From: Polaribacter vadi
GTDB lineage: Bacteria > Bacteroidota > Bacteroidia > Flavobacteriales > Flavobacteriaceae
DNA length: 64,000 bases
Assembly (NCBI RefSeq): GCF_001761365.1
Contig: NZ_CP017477.1
Location: 3,524,001-3,588,000, forward strand
Direction of reading: 5' to 3'
The position numbers were made by a program, and so were the translations under genes. Below, in pieces: positions 32,819-41,469 of the stretch. The stretch's first letter is position 1. Every line of letters begins with the position of its first letter. The notes under the pieces are model-generated. The model had not been told where the DNA came from and made no database searches. It saw nothing but the letters and a program-made list of their open reading frames with translations.

Positions 32819-34404
32819 AACTTGTTTTTAGAAAAATAAAGATACCATTGAGCAATAATTTCGTTGTAATCTTTAGACATTCTTTGAAATTTAAGCTTTT
32901 TTAAACGCATTTCATCAACCATTTGTTGGGTAATGGGTTTGTAATTATTCCAATCATTTTTTTCTAAAACTTTTTGTTTGATAAATGTTGGCAACAAAGG
33001 CTTAATTTTATTTTTAATCTTCTGTAGTTCGATTGCTTTTGTAGTGGGTTGAATTTCCTTTTTAAAATATACATTCTGTGGTTTAAAATACGTTTTAATT
33101 AAAACATCATCAAAAAGTGTTTTCATTACTTTATATTTTATGGGTACAGTTTTAAAGAAATTTAGCAGCTCTTTATCCCAAAAAGGAAAGCGATATTCAT
33201 AACCAAAAAACGCATAAAAACTAGCTGAATTAAAAACGTATTTTGCTATTCTTTCTTTAATATTATAATCTTCAAAAACTGTTTCTGGTAGTTTTTGATG
33301 ATAGCTTTCATCGAATCTTTTTAAATTTTTTGTAAGTTCTTTTTTTAATTTTATTTCATCTTGGTTTGATAATTTATAATTATCTAATTTTTTTGCAAGA
33401 ATTAGGCTTTCAATTTCTATTGTTTTTAAATTTTCAGGTATTGTTTTGTAAAACTCGCTACCTCCTAAAATGTCGCCAGCAAAACCAGGAATAAAAATGG
33501 CGTCATCAGTAATTATTTTTTCTTTTTGTAGATGTTTAATTGCGAAATATTCTTGTAAATAGGGCATTGAAGATAATTTACCTGCAAAATGAGCATATTC
33601 TTTAAACTCATCTGTGTGTATATATCCTTCAATTAATTTAGAATTATATTCAACAAAAAACCATTTGAAACCTAATGCTTTTGCTGCTTTTTTTGAGTTT
33701 TCTATTTCAAAACTGTTTTTATTCCCATAGGTAAAACAGATTACATTTTTATACTGATGTTTTTTTAACATTACAGCAATTAATCGAGAATCATAACCAC
33801 CACTTAAAGGAATTACAGCAGTTCTATTATTTAAAGATGTAATAAATCTTTTAAAAGAATTTTCGAAAGCAATAACTGCTTTGTTTTTTAACTCATCATA
33901 AGAATCGGAACTTTCTTTAGGTATGGCATAAGAATAAAAGAAATTACTTTCTACAATTGTATTATTTTCTACAATTAAAGATTCACTTGGCTGTATTTGA
34001 AAAACATTTTTTAACAATGTTTTTTTACCATGTGTGTAATTAGATGCTTTGAATTCAATTTCTGACAACCCATCAAAATCATCAATTTTAAAAAGATTTT
34101 TAAGGTAAAAAATGTCATCACTAAAATATAGTTGGTTGTTTTGTAAAGTATAAAAAATAGGGAATGATCTTGTAAGATCAGATGCTGAAAAAATCTTGTT
34201 TCCATCCTTAAAAACAAGGGTAAAAACACCATTTAATTCTGATAAAAGTTCTTTAAATTGATGACTATTCTTAATTTTAGAAACATAATTTAAAGCATTT
34301 TCTTTTTCGTAAAAGAGATCATCAACATAAAAATATCCTTTAAAAAAGAAAGTTGCTGTTTTGTACCACTTAAAACCTTTGTTATTTTTTAAAGTTATGT
34401 TCAT
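32815..34404 (-). CDS. Asparagine synthase-like protein lacking the glutaminase cysteine
   Basis: About 529 residues from the ATG at 34404 (MNITLKNNKG); an ATG at 34419 overlaps the upstream gene. The N-terminal part keeps the class II glutaminase-like fold (LNGVFTLVFKD, DLTRSFPIFYT), but the residue after Met is Asn, not Cys, so glutamine hydrolysis is not expected. The ATP pyrophosphatase motif PLSGGYDSRL is intact near residue 204. Relatives amidate sugars or peptides using ammonia. Its neighbours are a flippase and glycan-modifying genes, which suggests a surface-polysaccharide substrate. Confidence 0.78.
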   Translation of the reverse strand: MNITLKNNKGFKWYKTATFFFKGYFYVDDLFYEKENALNYVSKIKNSHQFKELLSELNGVFTLVFKDGNKIFSASDLTRSFPIFYTLQNNQLYFSDDIFYLKNLFKIDDFDGLSEIEFKASNYTHGKKTLLKNVFQIQPSESLIVENNTIVESNFFYSYAIPKESSDSYDELKNKAVIAFENSFKRFITSLNNRTAVIPLSGGYDSRLIAVMLKKHQYKNVICFTYGNKNSFEIENSKKAAKALGFKWFFVEYNSKLIEGYIHTDEFKEYAHFAGKLSSMPYLQEYFAIKHLQKEKIITDDAIFIPGFAGDILGGSEFYKTIPENLKTIEIESLILAKKLDNYKLSNQDEIKLKKELTKNLKRFDESYHQKLPETVFEDYNIKERIAKYVFNSASFYAFFGYEYRFPFWDKELLNFFKTVPIKYKVMKTLFDDVLIKTYFKPQNVYFKKEIQPTTKAIELQKIKNKIKPLLPTFIKQKVLEKNDWNNYKPITQQMVDEMRLKKLKFQRMSKDYNEIIAQWYLYFSKNKF

Positions 34405-34405
34405 A

Positions 34406-35683
34406 TTATTTGTACGCAATTTTTTTCTCTTTCGCTGTTTTTAAAAGATAGATAAAAATAAGGATATTGAACAACATACCTACAAGAGAGAAAAAAATTA
34501 ATGAAATTACAATATCATTATAATAATAATAGCCTAAAAACAAACCTAAAAATCTAAAAATTAATAGTAAAACATCAAAAATAACCATGGTTTTTTGCTT
34601 GTTTAAAATCATGATTAAAGAGTTTATTGGGTTGCTTAAAAAAGCAAAAAATAACCATGGAATTAATATTCTAGCATACAAACCAACATCTTGCCAATCG
34701 TCTCCAAAAAGAAAATCTAAATAAAAAGAAATTACAAAAAGAGGTATAAATATAAAAGCACTAATCAACAATAAATTTTTAGCTGTCTTTTTTACAAGTG
34801 TGTGCAAATTACCATCTTGATTATAAACTTTACTTGCTTTATTAAAAAAAACTTGACTTACAGATTGCTGAAAAATGCCAACTGGAGCTCTCATAAATTT
34901 TATAGCCAACCCATAAATTCCAGAACTTGCCAATCCAAAATATTTGGTGATTAACAATACAGGAAGCTCATTAGAAAGATTGTTTGTTAAATTGATTATC
35001 GTGTTAAAAACAGGAATATCTTTATATTTTTTAGCCAGAAAAAGCATGTTTTTAAAAGAGATTTCTTTACGAGCACTCTTTATAGATTTTACTGAAACTT
35101 TTAGTAGAAAAAGTAATTGTAAAAATTGCCCTAAAAGCATACCAGGAATTAAACCTATCCCATTAAATGCACTAAAACCAGTTGCAACTTGAGCAACACT
35201 CATTGTAGAAGACTTTACCAACAATCCTTTAGAGATGTTTTTAAAGTTATTCATTCTATTATTCCAATAATCAAAAATAGAAACACTCCCAAAAAGCAAA
35301 ACGCTTAAAGGCAAAAGATAAATGAAATTTGCAAGTTTATGAATATTAAAAAAATCGGCTATTTGATCATTAAAAATAAAAAGTATTAGTAACAGTAAAA
35401 TTGAATAACCAATTAAAACAATTAAAGAAAAACCTAATAAATTAAGAGCATCTTTATTTTTTTTCGGTAAAACAATCGCAAACTCGTATTGTAATGTTGC
35501 TAAAGGTTTCAATATAATAGTGGCTGATGAAAACAGCATGTAAATTCCAAAAAGTTCGGTAGAAAAAAGCCTTGTAAGTATTAAAATTGATGCATAGATT
35601 ACTATTTGACTCAAAGCAGAACCTGTTACTAATGTTAATACATTTTTAACAAACTCTTTTTTTAAAAAAGAAAATAGTTGCAT
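34406..35683 (-). CDS. Oligosaccharide flippase (Wzx/MOP family)
   Basis: A 425-residue protein with about twelve helices. The start FVKNVLTLVTGSALSQIVIYASILILTRLFS, followed by ELFGIYMLFSS, is typical of Wzx-like lipid-linked oligosaccharide flippases. The middle segment RAPVGIFQQSVSQVFFNKAS is also characteristic. It moves undecaprenyl-linked repeat units across the inner membrane. TATATTTG on the minus strand at 35708-35715 is a good -7 element. The asparagine synthase-like gene follows directly, forming a two-gene operon. Confidence 0.85.
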   Translation of the reverse strand: MQLFSFLKKEFVKNVLTLVTGSALSQIVIYASILILTRLFSTELFGIYMLFSSATIILKPLATLQYEFAIVLPKKNKDALNLLGFSLIVLIGYSILLLLILFIFNDQIADFFNIHKLANFIYLLPLSVLLFGSVSIFDYWNNRMNNFKNISKGLLVKSSTMSVAQVATGFSAFNGIGLIPGMLLGQFLQLLFLLKVSVKSIKSARKEISFKNMLFLAKKYKDIPVFNTIINLTNNLSNELPVLLITKYFGLASSGIYGLAIKFMRAPVGIFQQSVSQVFFNKASKVYNQDGNLHTLVKKTAKNLLLISAFIFIPLFVISFYLDFLFGDDWQDVGLYARILIPWLFFAFLSNPINSLIMILNKQKTMVIFDVLLLIFRFLGLFLGYYYYNDIVISLIFFSLVGMLFNILIFIYLLKTAKEKKIAYK

Positions 35684-35721
35684 ATTACCTACTTAAATAG
35701 TGGAAATCAAATATACCTTAA

Positions 35722-36408
35722 ATGATAAATATAAAGCACGTCTTTTTTGATTTAGATCATACTTTATGGGATTTTGAGAAAAATTCTGATTTAACTTTTG
35801 AAAAAGTGTTTAAAAAACAACAAATAAATACAGATCTAAATGCTTTTTTAGAAGTTTACAGACCTATAAATCTGGAGTATTGGCGATTGTTTAGAGATGA
35901 AAAAGTATCAAAAAAAGAATTAAGATATGGTAGACTTAAAAAAGCTTTTGATAGTATAAATTACACTATTTCAGACGATTTAATTGATACAATTGCTATT
36001 GAGTACATTGAGTATTTATCAGATTTCAATCATCTTTTTGAGGGAACTTTCGAAATTTTAGACTATCTAAAAGATAAATATCAATTGCATATTATTACAA
36101 ACGGATTTGAGGAAGTTCAGTATAAAAAAATGAAGAGTTCTAAATTGCTGCCTTATTTTGATGCGATAATTACATCAGAATCTGTGGGCGTTAAAAAACC
36201 GAATCCTAAAGTTTTTCATCATGCTTTAAAAGTTGCCAACGCAAATCAAGAAAATTCAATTATGATTGGGGATAGTTTAGAAGCAGATATTTTTGGAGCG
36301 ATTAATATTGGCATGCCAGCAATTTATTGCAATTTTAATAATGATGTTAAAACAAGCGATTCTTACACAAGTATTACATCGCTTTTAGAATTAAAGCAAT
36401 ATTTATAA
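35722..36408 (+). CDS. YjjG-type HAD pyrimidine nucleotidase
   Basis: A 228-residue HAD hydrolase. Motif I is FFDLDHTLWDF (nucleophile Asp10, Asp12), motif II is IITNGF, the lysine region is GVKKPNPKVF, and motif IV is MIGDSLEADIFGA. DLDHTLWDFEKNS is typical of the YjjG family, which dephosphorylates noncanonical pyrimidine nucleotides. It starts 38 bp from the divergent flippase gene, so the two promoters overlap. Confidence 0.88.
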   Translation: MINIKHVFFDLDHTLWDFEKNSDLTFEKVFKKQQINTDLNAFLEVYRPINLEYWRLFRDEKVSKKELRYGRLKKAFDSINYTISDDLIDTIAIEYIEYLSDFNHLFEGTFEILDYLKDKYQLHIITNGFEEVQYKKMKSSKLLPYFDAIITSESVGVKKPNPKVFHHALKVANANQENSIMIGDSLEADIFGAINIGMPAIYCNFNNDVKTSDSYTSITSLLELKQYL

Positions 36409-36431
36409 AAATAAAAGCGTTATGTATCTAA

Positions 36432-36995
36432 ATGAAATACCCTTTGAAATTTCCTAAAAATATAGCCTTAATCTTCAGCCTATTTATATTAATAAGTTGT
36501 GCAGAATCCTTAGATTTCAAGCAAATTGAAGCGTATACATTAAAACCTGTTTTCACTACTGCTTTAGTCTCTTTTAAAGCAAAACCTATTCAATTTTTTG
36601 ATTCTTCTGGAACTATTCAAAAAAACAGTGTTTCTGATGTTTTTGAATTTAAAGGTTTTGATGAAAATTACCTTAGAAATAATGTTGTAAAGTTGATTTT
36701 TAATGCAGAATTTAAAAATGAATTTGATAGAGATGTTACAATTCAGGTAGATTTTTTGAATCGTAATAATATTATTATTTATTCTTTTTCGCCCATTTTT
36801 GTAGAAAGTTTCGATGTAAATCCAGCTCCTTATGAAGAGGAAATTATAATTGCTGATAATCTTCAAGTCTTAAATGCGACTCAAGTAAAAATTACGGCAT
36901 CTCTAGAAAACACAACAACGCAGCTAAATCCTACAGATACAAGTGAATTTGATTTTAAATCTTCTGTAACACTATTTATAGAATCAGAATTTTAA
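36432..36995 (+). CDS. Hypothetical lipoprotein
   Basis: A 187-residue protein with a lipoprotein signal ending at Cys23 (FILISCAES). The mature part is beta-rich, with YTLKPVFTTALVSFKA early and NRNNIIIYSFSPIFV in the middle. No domain family is recognised. The next gene starts one base after its stop, so it belongs to a three-gene operon with an outer membrane DUF5723 protein; an envelope role is inferred. Confidence 0.65.
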   Translation: MKYPLKFPKNIALIFSLFILISCAESLDFKQIEAYTLKPVFTTALVSFKAKPIQFFDSSGTIQKNSVSDVFEFKGFDENYLRNNVVKLIFNAEFKNEFDRDVTIQVDFLNRNNIIIYSFSPIFVESFDVNPAPYEEEIIIADNLQVLNATQVKITASLENTTTQLNPTDTSEFDFKSSVTLFIESEF

Positions 36996-36996
36996 G

Positions 36997-38373
36997 ATGA
37001 AGAAACTTTTATTTTTATTACTGATTTTATTTGCGCTTAAAATTACGGCTCAAAACAAACAAATTTTGTACAATTTTGCAGAATTACCACAAACGCTTCT
37101 GTTAAATCCTGCATCAGAAACTAACTATAAATTTCATGTTGGAATTCCTTTTTTGTCTAATATTTCAATACAAACTGGTTCTAAAGGATTTGTGTTGTCA
37201 GATATTTTTGCTGTGGATAATCGAAATATTAATGATAAAATATCTGAAGTTATCAGCAATTTAAAAACGAACGATTTTATAAAATTAAACACACAAATAG
37301 AAGTTATAAGTGGTGGTTTTCGCTTAAACGATAAAACCTATATTAATTTCGGTTTTTATGAGGAAATAGATGCTTTTGGCTATTATCCTAAAGATATTTT
37401 AACTTTGCTTACTGAAGGAAACAACGCTTTTATCAACAAAAATTTTAGAATTTCTCAAATATCATATCAATTAGATGTTTTGGGAGTTCTTCATGCAGGA
37501 TTCTCAAAAAAAATTGATGAGAAACTTACATTAGGAGCTAGATTTAAAATGTATTCTTCTGCATTCAATATGCAATCGACCAACAACACAGGAACTTTTT
37601 CAACTTATGAAAGCACAAATAATTTGTACACAAGTTATTTCAATGCCGTAAATTTAAATGCAAGAACTTCTGGTTTGGTCAATTCAGAAACAAATCAATA
37701 TATAGAAGATACAAGTCAATATTTAAAAAATACTTTTTTTGGTGATAATTTAGGTTTGGGTTTTGATGTAGGTTTTACCTATCATATGTCTCCTCAGCTT
37801 GAGATTTCTGGGAGCATTTTAGATGTGGGTTTTATCAACCATAAAACTAATATAAAAAACACAAAAGTAGAAGGTAATTTTGTATATGAAGGTGTAAATT
37901 TTACGTTCGATCCAGATAATCCAAGAAATTATTGGGGAGAAATAGATCAACGTCTTAAAGAACAATTACCTATTACTGAAGATCAAGAATCCTATATTTC
38001 TTGGAGACCCACAAAAATAAATGCTGCATTAAAATATAGTTTTGGAGAGAGAAGGAGCAAGGTTTGTTATGATAATAGCTTCAAAGATTTTTATACAGAT
38101 GCTTTGGGTTTTCAATTGCACACTGTGTTTAGGCCTTTCAATCCACAATTGGCTTTCACTGGGTTTTATCAAAAATCAATCACCAATAAACTTCATACAA
38201 AATTTACATATACAATCGATGATTTATCTTTCACCAACATTGGTGCAGGTTTGTCAGCACAAATTGGGAATGTTAATTTTTATGGAATGGTAGATAATCT
38301 ATTATCCTATAGAAATCTATCAGCAGCAAATAGTTTATCTTTGCAAGTAGGTTTTAATTTAATATTTAATTAA
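36997..38373 (+). CDS. DUF5723 family outer membrane protein
   Basis: A 458-residue protein with a signal peptide (ends KITAQ). The mature start LYNFAELPQTLLLNPASETNY and regions such as LGLGFDVGFTYHMSPQLEISGSILDVGF look like the PorV/FadL-style barrel family annotated DUF5723 in Bacteroidota. It ends SLQVGFNLIFN, a barrel-type C-terminus. The function is unknown. It is the middle gene of a compact three-gene operon. Confidence 0.72.
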   Translation: MKKLLFLLLILFALKITAQNKQILYNFAELPQTLLLNPASETNYKFHVGIPFLSNISIQTGSKGFVLSDIFAVDNRNINDKISEVISNLKTNDFIKLNTQIEVISGGFRLNDKTYINFGFYEEIDAFGYYPKDILTLLTEGNNAFINKNFRISQISYQLDVLGVLHAGFSKKIDEKLTLGARFKMYSSAFNMQSTNNTGTFSTYESTNNLYTSYFNAVNLNARTSGLVNSETNQYIEDTSQYLKNTFFGDNLGLGFDVGFTYHMSPQLEISGSILDVGFINHKTNIKNTKVEGNFVYEGVNFTFDPDNPRNYWGEIDQRLKEQLPITEDQESYISWRPTKINAALKYSFGERRSKVCYDNSFKDFYTDALGFQLHTVFRPFNPQLAFTGFYQKSITNKLHTKFTYTIDDLSFTNIGAGLSAQIGNVNFYGMVDNLLSYRNLSAANSLSLQVGFNLIFN

Positions 38374-38375
38374 AA

Positions 38376-39170
38376 ATGATTAAAAAAACAATCTTTTTAC
38401 TGATGCTTTTAGTGAGTAATTCGCTTTTAAGCCAACAAACCAATTTAAATAAATATCAATATATTATTGTAGCAGATAAGTTCGATTTTTTGAAAGAAGT
38501 AGATCAATATCAAACAAGTTCCTTGACTAAATTTTTACTAGAAAAGAAAGGGTTTGAAGTTTTTTTAAGTAATCAAAAATTGCCTCAAGACTTAAATAAC
38601 AATAGATGTTTATCATTATTTGTTAGTGTAAAAGACAATTCTAGCATGTTTACAATTAAAAATACCATAGAATTTAAAGATTGTTATGGTAAAGTTGTAT
38701 ATAGTTCAGAAGAAGGAAAAAGTAAATATAAAGATTATAAAAAAGGATATCAAGATGCTATTAGAAATGCTTATGAATCAATGGAGGATTTTGAATACAG
38801 TTTCAATCCTACTTTAATTTCAGAGGAAAAAGCGGTTGAAAAAGAAGAAATAATTGCTAAAAATATTTCTGATGAAGTTGTAAGTAATGTTGTGGCTTCT
38901 CCTAAAGTTATTATAAATTCTGAAGATAAAAATACTGAAACTACCAAAGGTAAAGACTTAACAACTCTATATGCGCAAACCATAGAAAATGGATTTCAAT
39001 TAGTAAATACAAAGCCAGAAGTTATTTTTATACTTTTAAAAACGAATATAAAAGACACGTATTTAATTAAAGATAAAAATGGAAGTTTTTATAAAAAAGA
39101 TACTATTTGGGTTGCTGAATATTATTTAGACAATAAGTTAGTGAAAGAAGAGTATCAAGTAAAATTTTAA
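38376..39170 (+). CDS. Hypothetical exported protein
   Basis: A 264-residue protein with a signal peptide (ends LLSQQ). The mature N-terminal half begins NKYQYIIVADKFDFLKE, then VFLSNQKLPQDLNNNRCLSLFV and a lysine-rich region. The C-terminus has YLIKDKNGSFYKKDTIWVAEYY. It resembles short periplasmic proteins often found behind DUF5723 genes, but no family name is certain. Its 3' end overlaps the convergent rarA stop. Confidence 0.6.
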   Translation: MIKKTIFLLMLLVSNSLLSQQTNLNKYQYIIVADKFDFLKEVDQYQTSSLTKFLLEKKGFEVFLSNQKLPQDLNNNRCLSLFVSVKDNSSMFTIKNTIEFKDCYGKVVYSSEEGKSKYKDYKKGYQDAIRNAYESMEDFEYSFNPTLISEEKAVEKEEIIAKNISDEVVSNVVASPKVIINSEDKNTETTKGKDLTTLYAQTIENGFQLVNTKPEVIFILLKTNIKDTYLIKDKNGSFYKKDTIWVAEYYLDNKLVKEEYQVKF

Positions 39171-40438
39171 TAATTATACTTGTTTTTCCATCGTTGTTTT
39201 AACGTTTCTTTAAACTGATTTTCTCTTTGGTTATTTCCTGGTTCATACAATTTTGTTCCAGAGATTTCATCAGGTAAAAATTCTTGTGCTATAAAATTAT
39301 TTGGATAATCGTGAGAATATCTATATTCTTTTCCATAATTCATGTCCTTCATTAGTTTTGTAGGCGCATTTCTTAAATGAAGAGGTATAGACAAATCACC
39401 AGTTTTTTGAACCAAATTTTGAGCATTTCCTATCGCTAAATAAGAAGCATTACTTTTTGGTGAGTTTGCTAAATACACTGCACATTGGCTTAATATAATT
39501 CTAGATTCAGGATAACCAATTACAGAAACTGCTTGAAAGGTGTTATTTGCCAAAATTAGCGCAGTTGGGTTTGCATTGCCAATATCTTCAGAGGCAGCAA
39601 TTAATAGCCTTCTAGCAATAAATTTAACATCTTCTCCACCTTCAATCATTCTAGCCAACCAATAAACAGCTCCATTAGGATCACTTCCTCTAATCGATTT
39701 TATAAAAGCAGAAACAATATCATAATGTTGCTCACCAGTTTTGTCATATCTAACTGTATTTTTCTGAATCTTTTCTAAAACTAATTCATTAGTAATTTCA
39801 ATTTCATCATCAGCAGAAACTAACAGCTCAAAAATATTTAAGAGTTTTCTTGCATCACCACTAGAAACTTGTAATAATGCATCTGTTTCTTTTAAAGTTA
39901 TTTTTTTGGTCGATAAAATAGCGTCTTTTCCCATAGCTCTATGCAATAAAGCTACTAAATCATTTTTATCAAACGAATTTAAAATATAAACTTGACAACG
40001 AGAAAGTAGGGCAGGAATTACCTCAAAACTTGGGTTTTCTGTAGTTGCTCCAATTAAAGTTACCCAACCTTTCTCTACAGCACCTAATAAAGAATCTTGT
40101 TGAGATTTGCTAAATCTATGAATTTCATCAATAAACAAAATAGGATTTTTTGCTGTAAATAATCCACCACTATTTTTAGCTTTTTCAATAACTTCCCTAA
40201 CATCCTTTACACCAGAACTTATGGCACTTAAGGTGTAAAATGGACGTTTAGATTCTGTTGCAATAATATTAGCAAGCGTAGTTTTTCCTATGCCTGGAGG
40301 GCCCCATAAAATCAAAGAAGGTATTATTCCTTGTTTGATTAATTTTGTTAAAACACCATTTTTACCCACCAAATGTTGCTGGCTAATATAATCTTCAAGT
40401 GTTTTTGGTCTAATTCTTTCTGCCAAAGGTTCATTCAT
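39167..40438 (-). CDS. rarA: Replication-associated recombination protein A (RarA/MgsA)
   Basis: A 423-residue AAA+ ATPase. It begins [20 protein letters not shown], with Walker A GPPGIGKT at residues 46-53, Walker [16 protein letters not shown], and sensor [11 protein letters not shown]. The C-terminal part has [20 protein letters not shown] and the tetramerisation region typical of RarA/WRNIP1. It acts at stalled replication forks. It is divergent from the rhomboid gene with a 22-bp gap. Confidence 0.93.
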   Translation of the reverse strand: MNEPLAERIRPKTLEDYISQQHLVGKNGVLTKLIKQGIIPSLILWGPPGIGKTTLANIIATESKRPFYTLSAISSGVKDVREVIEKAKNSGGLFTAKNPILFIDEIHRFSKSQQDSLLGAVEKGWVTLIGATTENPSFEVIPALLSRCQVYILNSFDKNDLVALLHRAMGKDAILSTKKITLKETDALLQVSSGDARKLLNIFELLVSADDEIEITNELVLEKIQKNTVRYDKTGEQHYDIVSAFIKSIRGSDPNGAVYWLARMIEGGEDVKFIARRLLIAASEDIGNANPTALILANNTFQAVSVIGYPESRIILSQCAVYLANSPKSNASYLAIGNAQNLVQKTGDLSIPLHLRNAPTKLMKDMNYGKEYRYSHDYPNNFIAQEFLPDEISGTKLYEPGNNQRENQFKETLKQRWKNKYNY

Positions 40439-40460
40439 GGTGTAAAAATAATAAAGATTT

Positions 40461-41204
40461 ATGACAGAATTTGTAAAAAAACCATTTGGTTCATTTTTTG
40501 TTATTTTTATGTTGATGAATGATGAGAACCATTTAAAAATATCGAAGTCAGTTTTTTTTATACCAGTTGTTTATATAGTGGCAATTTGGTTTATTTATTG
40601 GGTTGAAATATATTTCTCCTTCAATTTTAATAAGTTTGGAGTCTATCCAAGAACTTTAAAAGGTTTTAGAGGTGTTTTCTTTACACATTTTATACATAGT
40701 AACACAAGTCATCTCTTTAATAATTCTATTCCTTTATTTGTGCTATTAACCAGTCTTTTTTACTTTTATAAAGATTTAGCATATAAAATACTTCTAATAG
40801 GAGGCTTTTTTACAGGATTTTTAACTTGGGTTATAGCAAGAGATTCCTATCATATAGGAGCAAGTGGAATTGTATATTTATTATTTAGTTTTATTTTCTT
40901 TAGCGGAATTATAAGAAAACATTTTAGGTTGGTTGCTTTATCTTTAATAATCATCTTTCTTTATGGAAGTATGATTTGGTATGTTTTTCCAATAAAAGAG
41001 GGGATGTCTTGGGAAGGACATTTATCAGGTTTTTTAGTTGGATTAATTTTTGCAATACTCTTTAGAAAAAAAGGAATTGTTAAAGAAGAACATCAGTTTA
41101 TAGAAACAGAATTCGATTTATTGTTTGATGAACATGGAAATTTTTCCCCACCTGAAATTAATGAAGAAATTCCAAAAAATACCATTGACGAAAAAATTGA
41201 TTAA
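40461..41204 (+). CDS. Rhomboid family intramembrane serine protease
   Basis: About 247 residues with six helices. The catalytic serine lies in GASG (Ser135) and the histidine in EGHLSG (His187); HSNTSHLFNN around 79-88 supplies the oxyanion-hole His/Asn. Rhomboids cleave transmembrane helices within the inner membrane. The first 18 codons may not be translated, since ATGs at 40509 and 40515 give a more usual N-terminus. The acidic C-terminal tail after residue 203 is cytoplasmic. Confidence 0.85.
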   Translation: MTEFVKKPFGSFFVIFMLMNDENHLKISKSVFFIPVVYIVAIWFIYWVEIYFSFNFNKFGVYPRTLKGFRGVFFTHFIHSNTSHLFNNSIPLFVLLTSLFYFYKDLAYKILLIGGFFTGFLTWVIARDSYHIGASGIVYLLFSFIFFSGIIRKHFRLVALSLIIIFLYGSMIWYVFPIKEGMSWEGHLSGFLVGLIFAILFRKKGIVKEEHQFIETEFDLLFDEHGNFSPPEINEEIPKNTIDEKID

Positions 41205-41394
41205 TTTTTATTTCTTTTTTTGATTTGAAGAAACGTATAATTTTATCGATTTAAAGAGTTTTTTTAAAAAAAACAGAATCTAATTCTTTAGGATCTTTAT
41301 GCAGTAAATTATTATATACTTAAACTTTTTTAATAATTTTAATATTAAAAGTTCAATGAATGAAATTTATCTTCTTTTAAATGAATTAATAAAA

Positions 41395-41434
41395 AAAACT
41401 TAAAAATTACAGTTTTCTGTAATCTTTAAGTTTT
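41395..41434 (-). terminator. Terminator of the arylsulfotransferase gene
   Basis: An imperfect hairpin, AAACTTAAAAATTACA / TGTAATCTTTAAGTTT, with a short loop (GTTTTC), lying about 35 bp beyond the minus-strand stop. A-rich bases on the plus strand give a T tract on the minus strand. Confidence 0.65.
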
Positions 41435-41469
41435 ATATGAACTAGATATTAAAATTTAATTTTAGCGAT

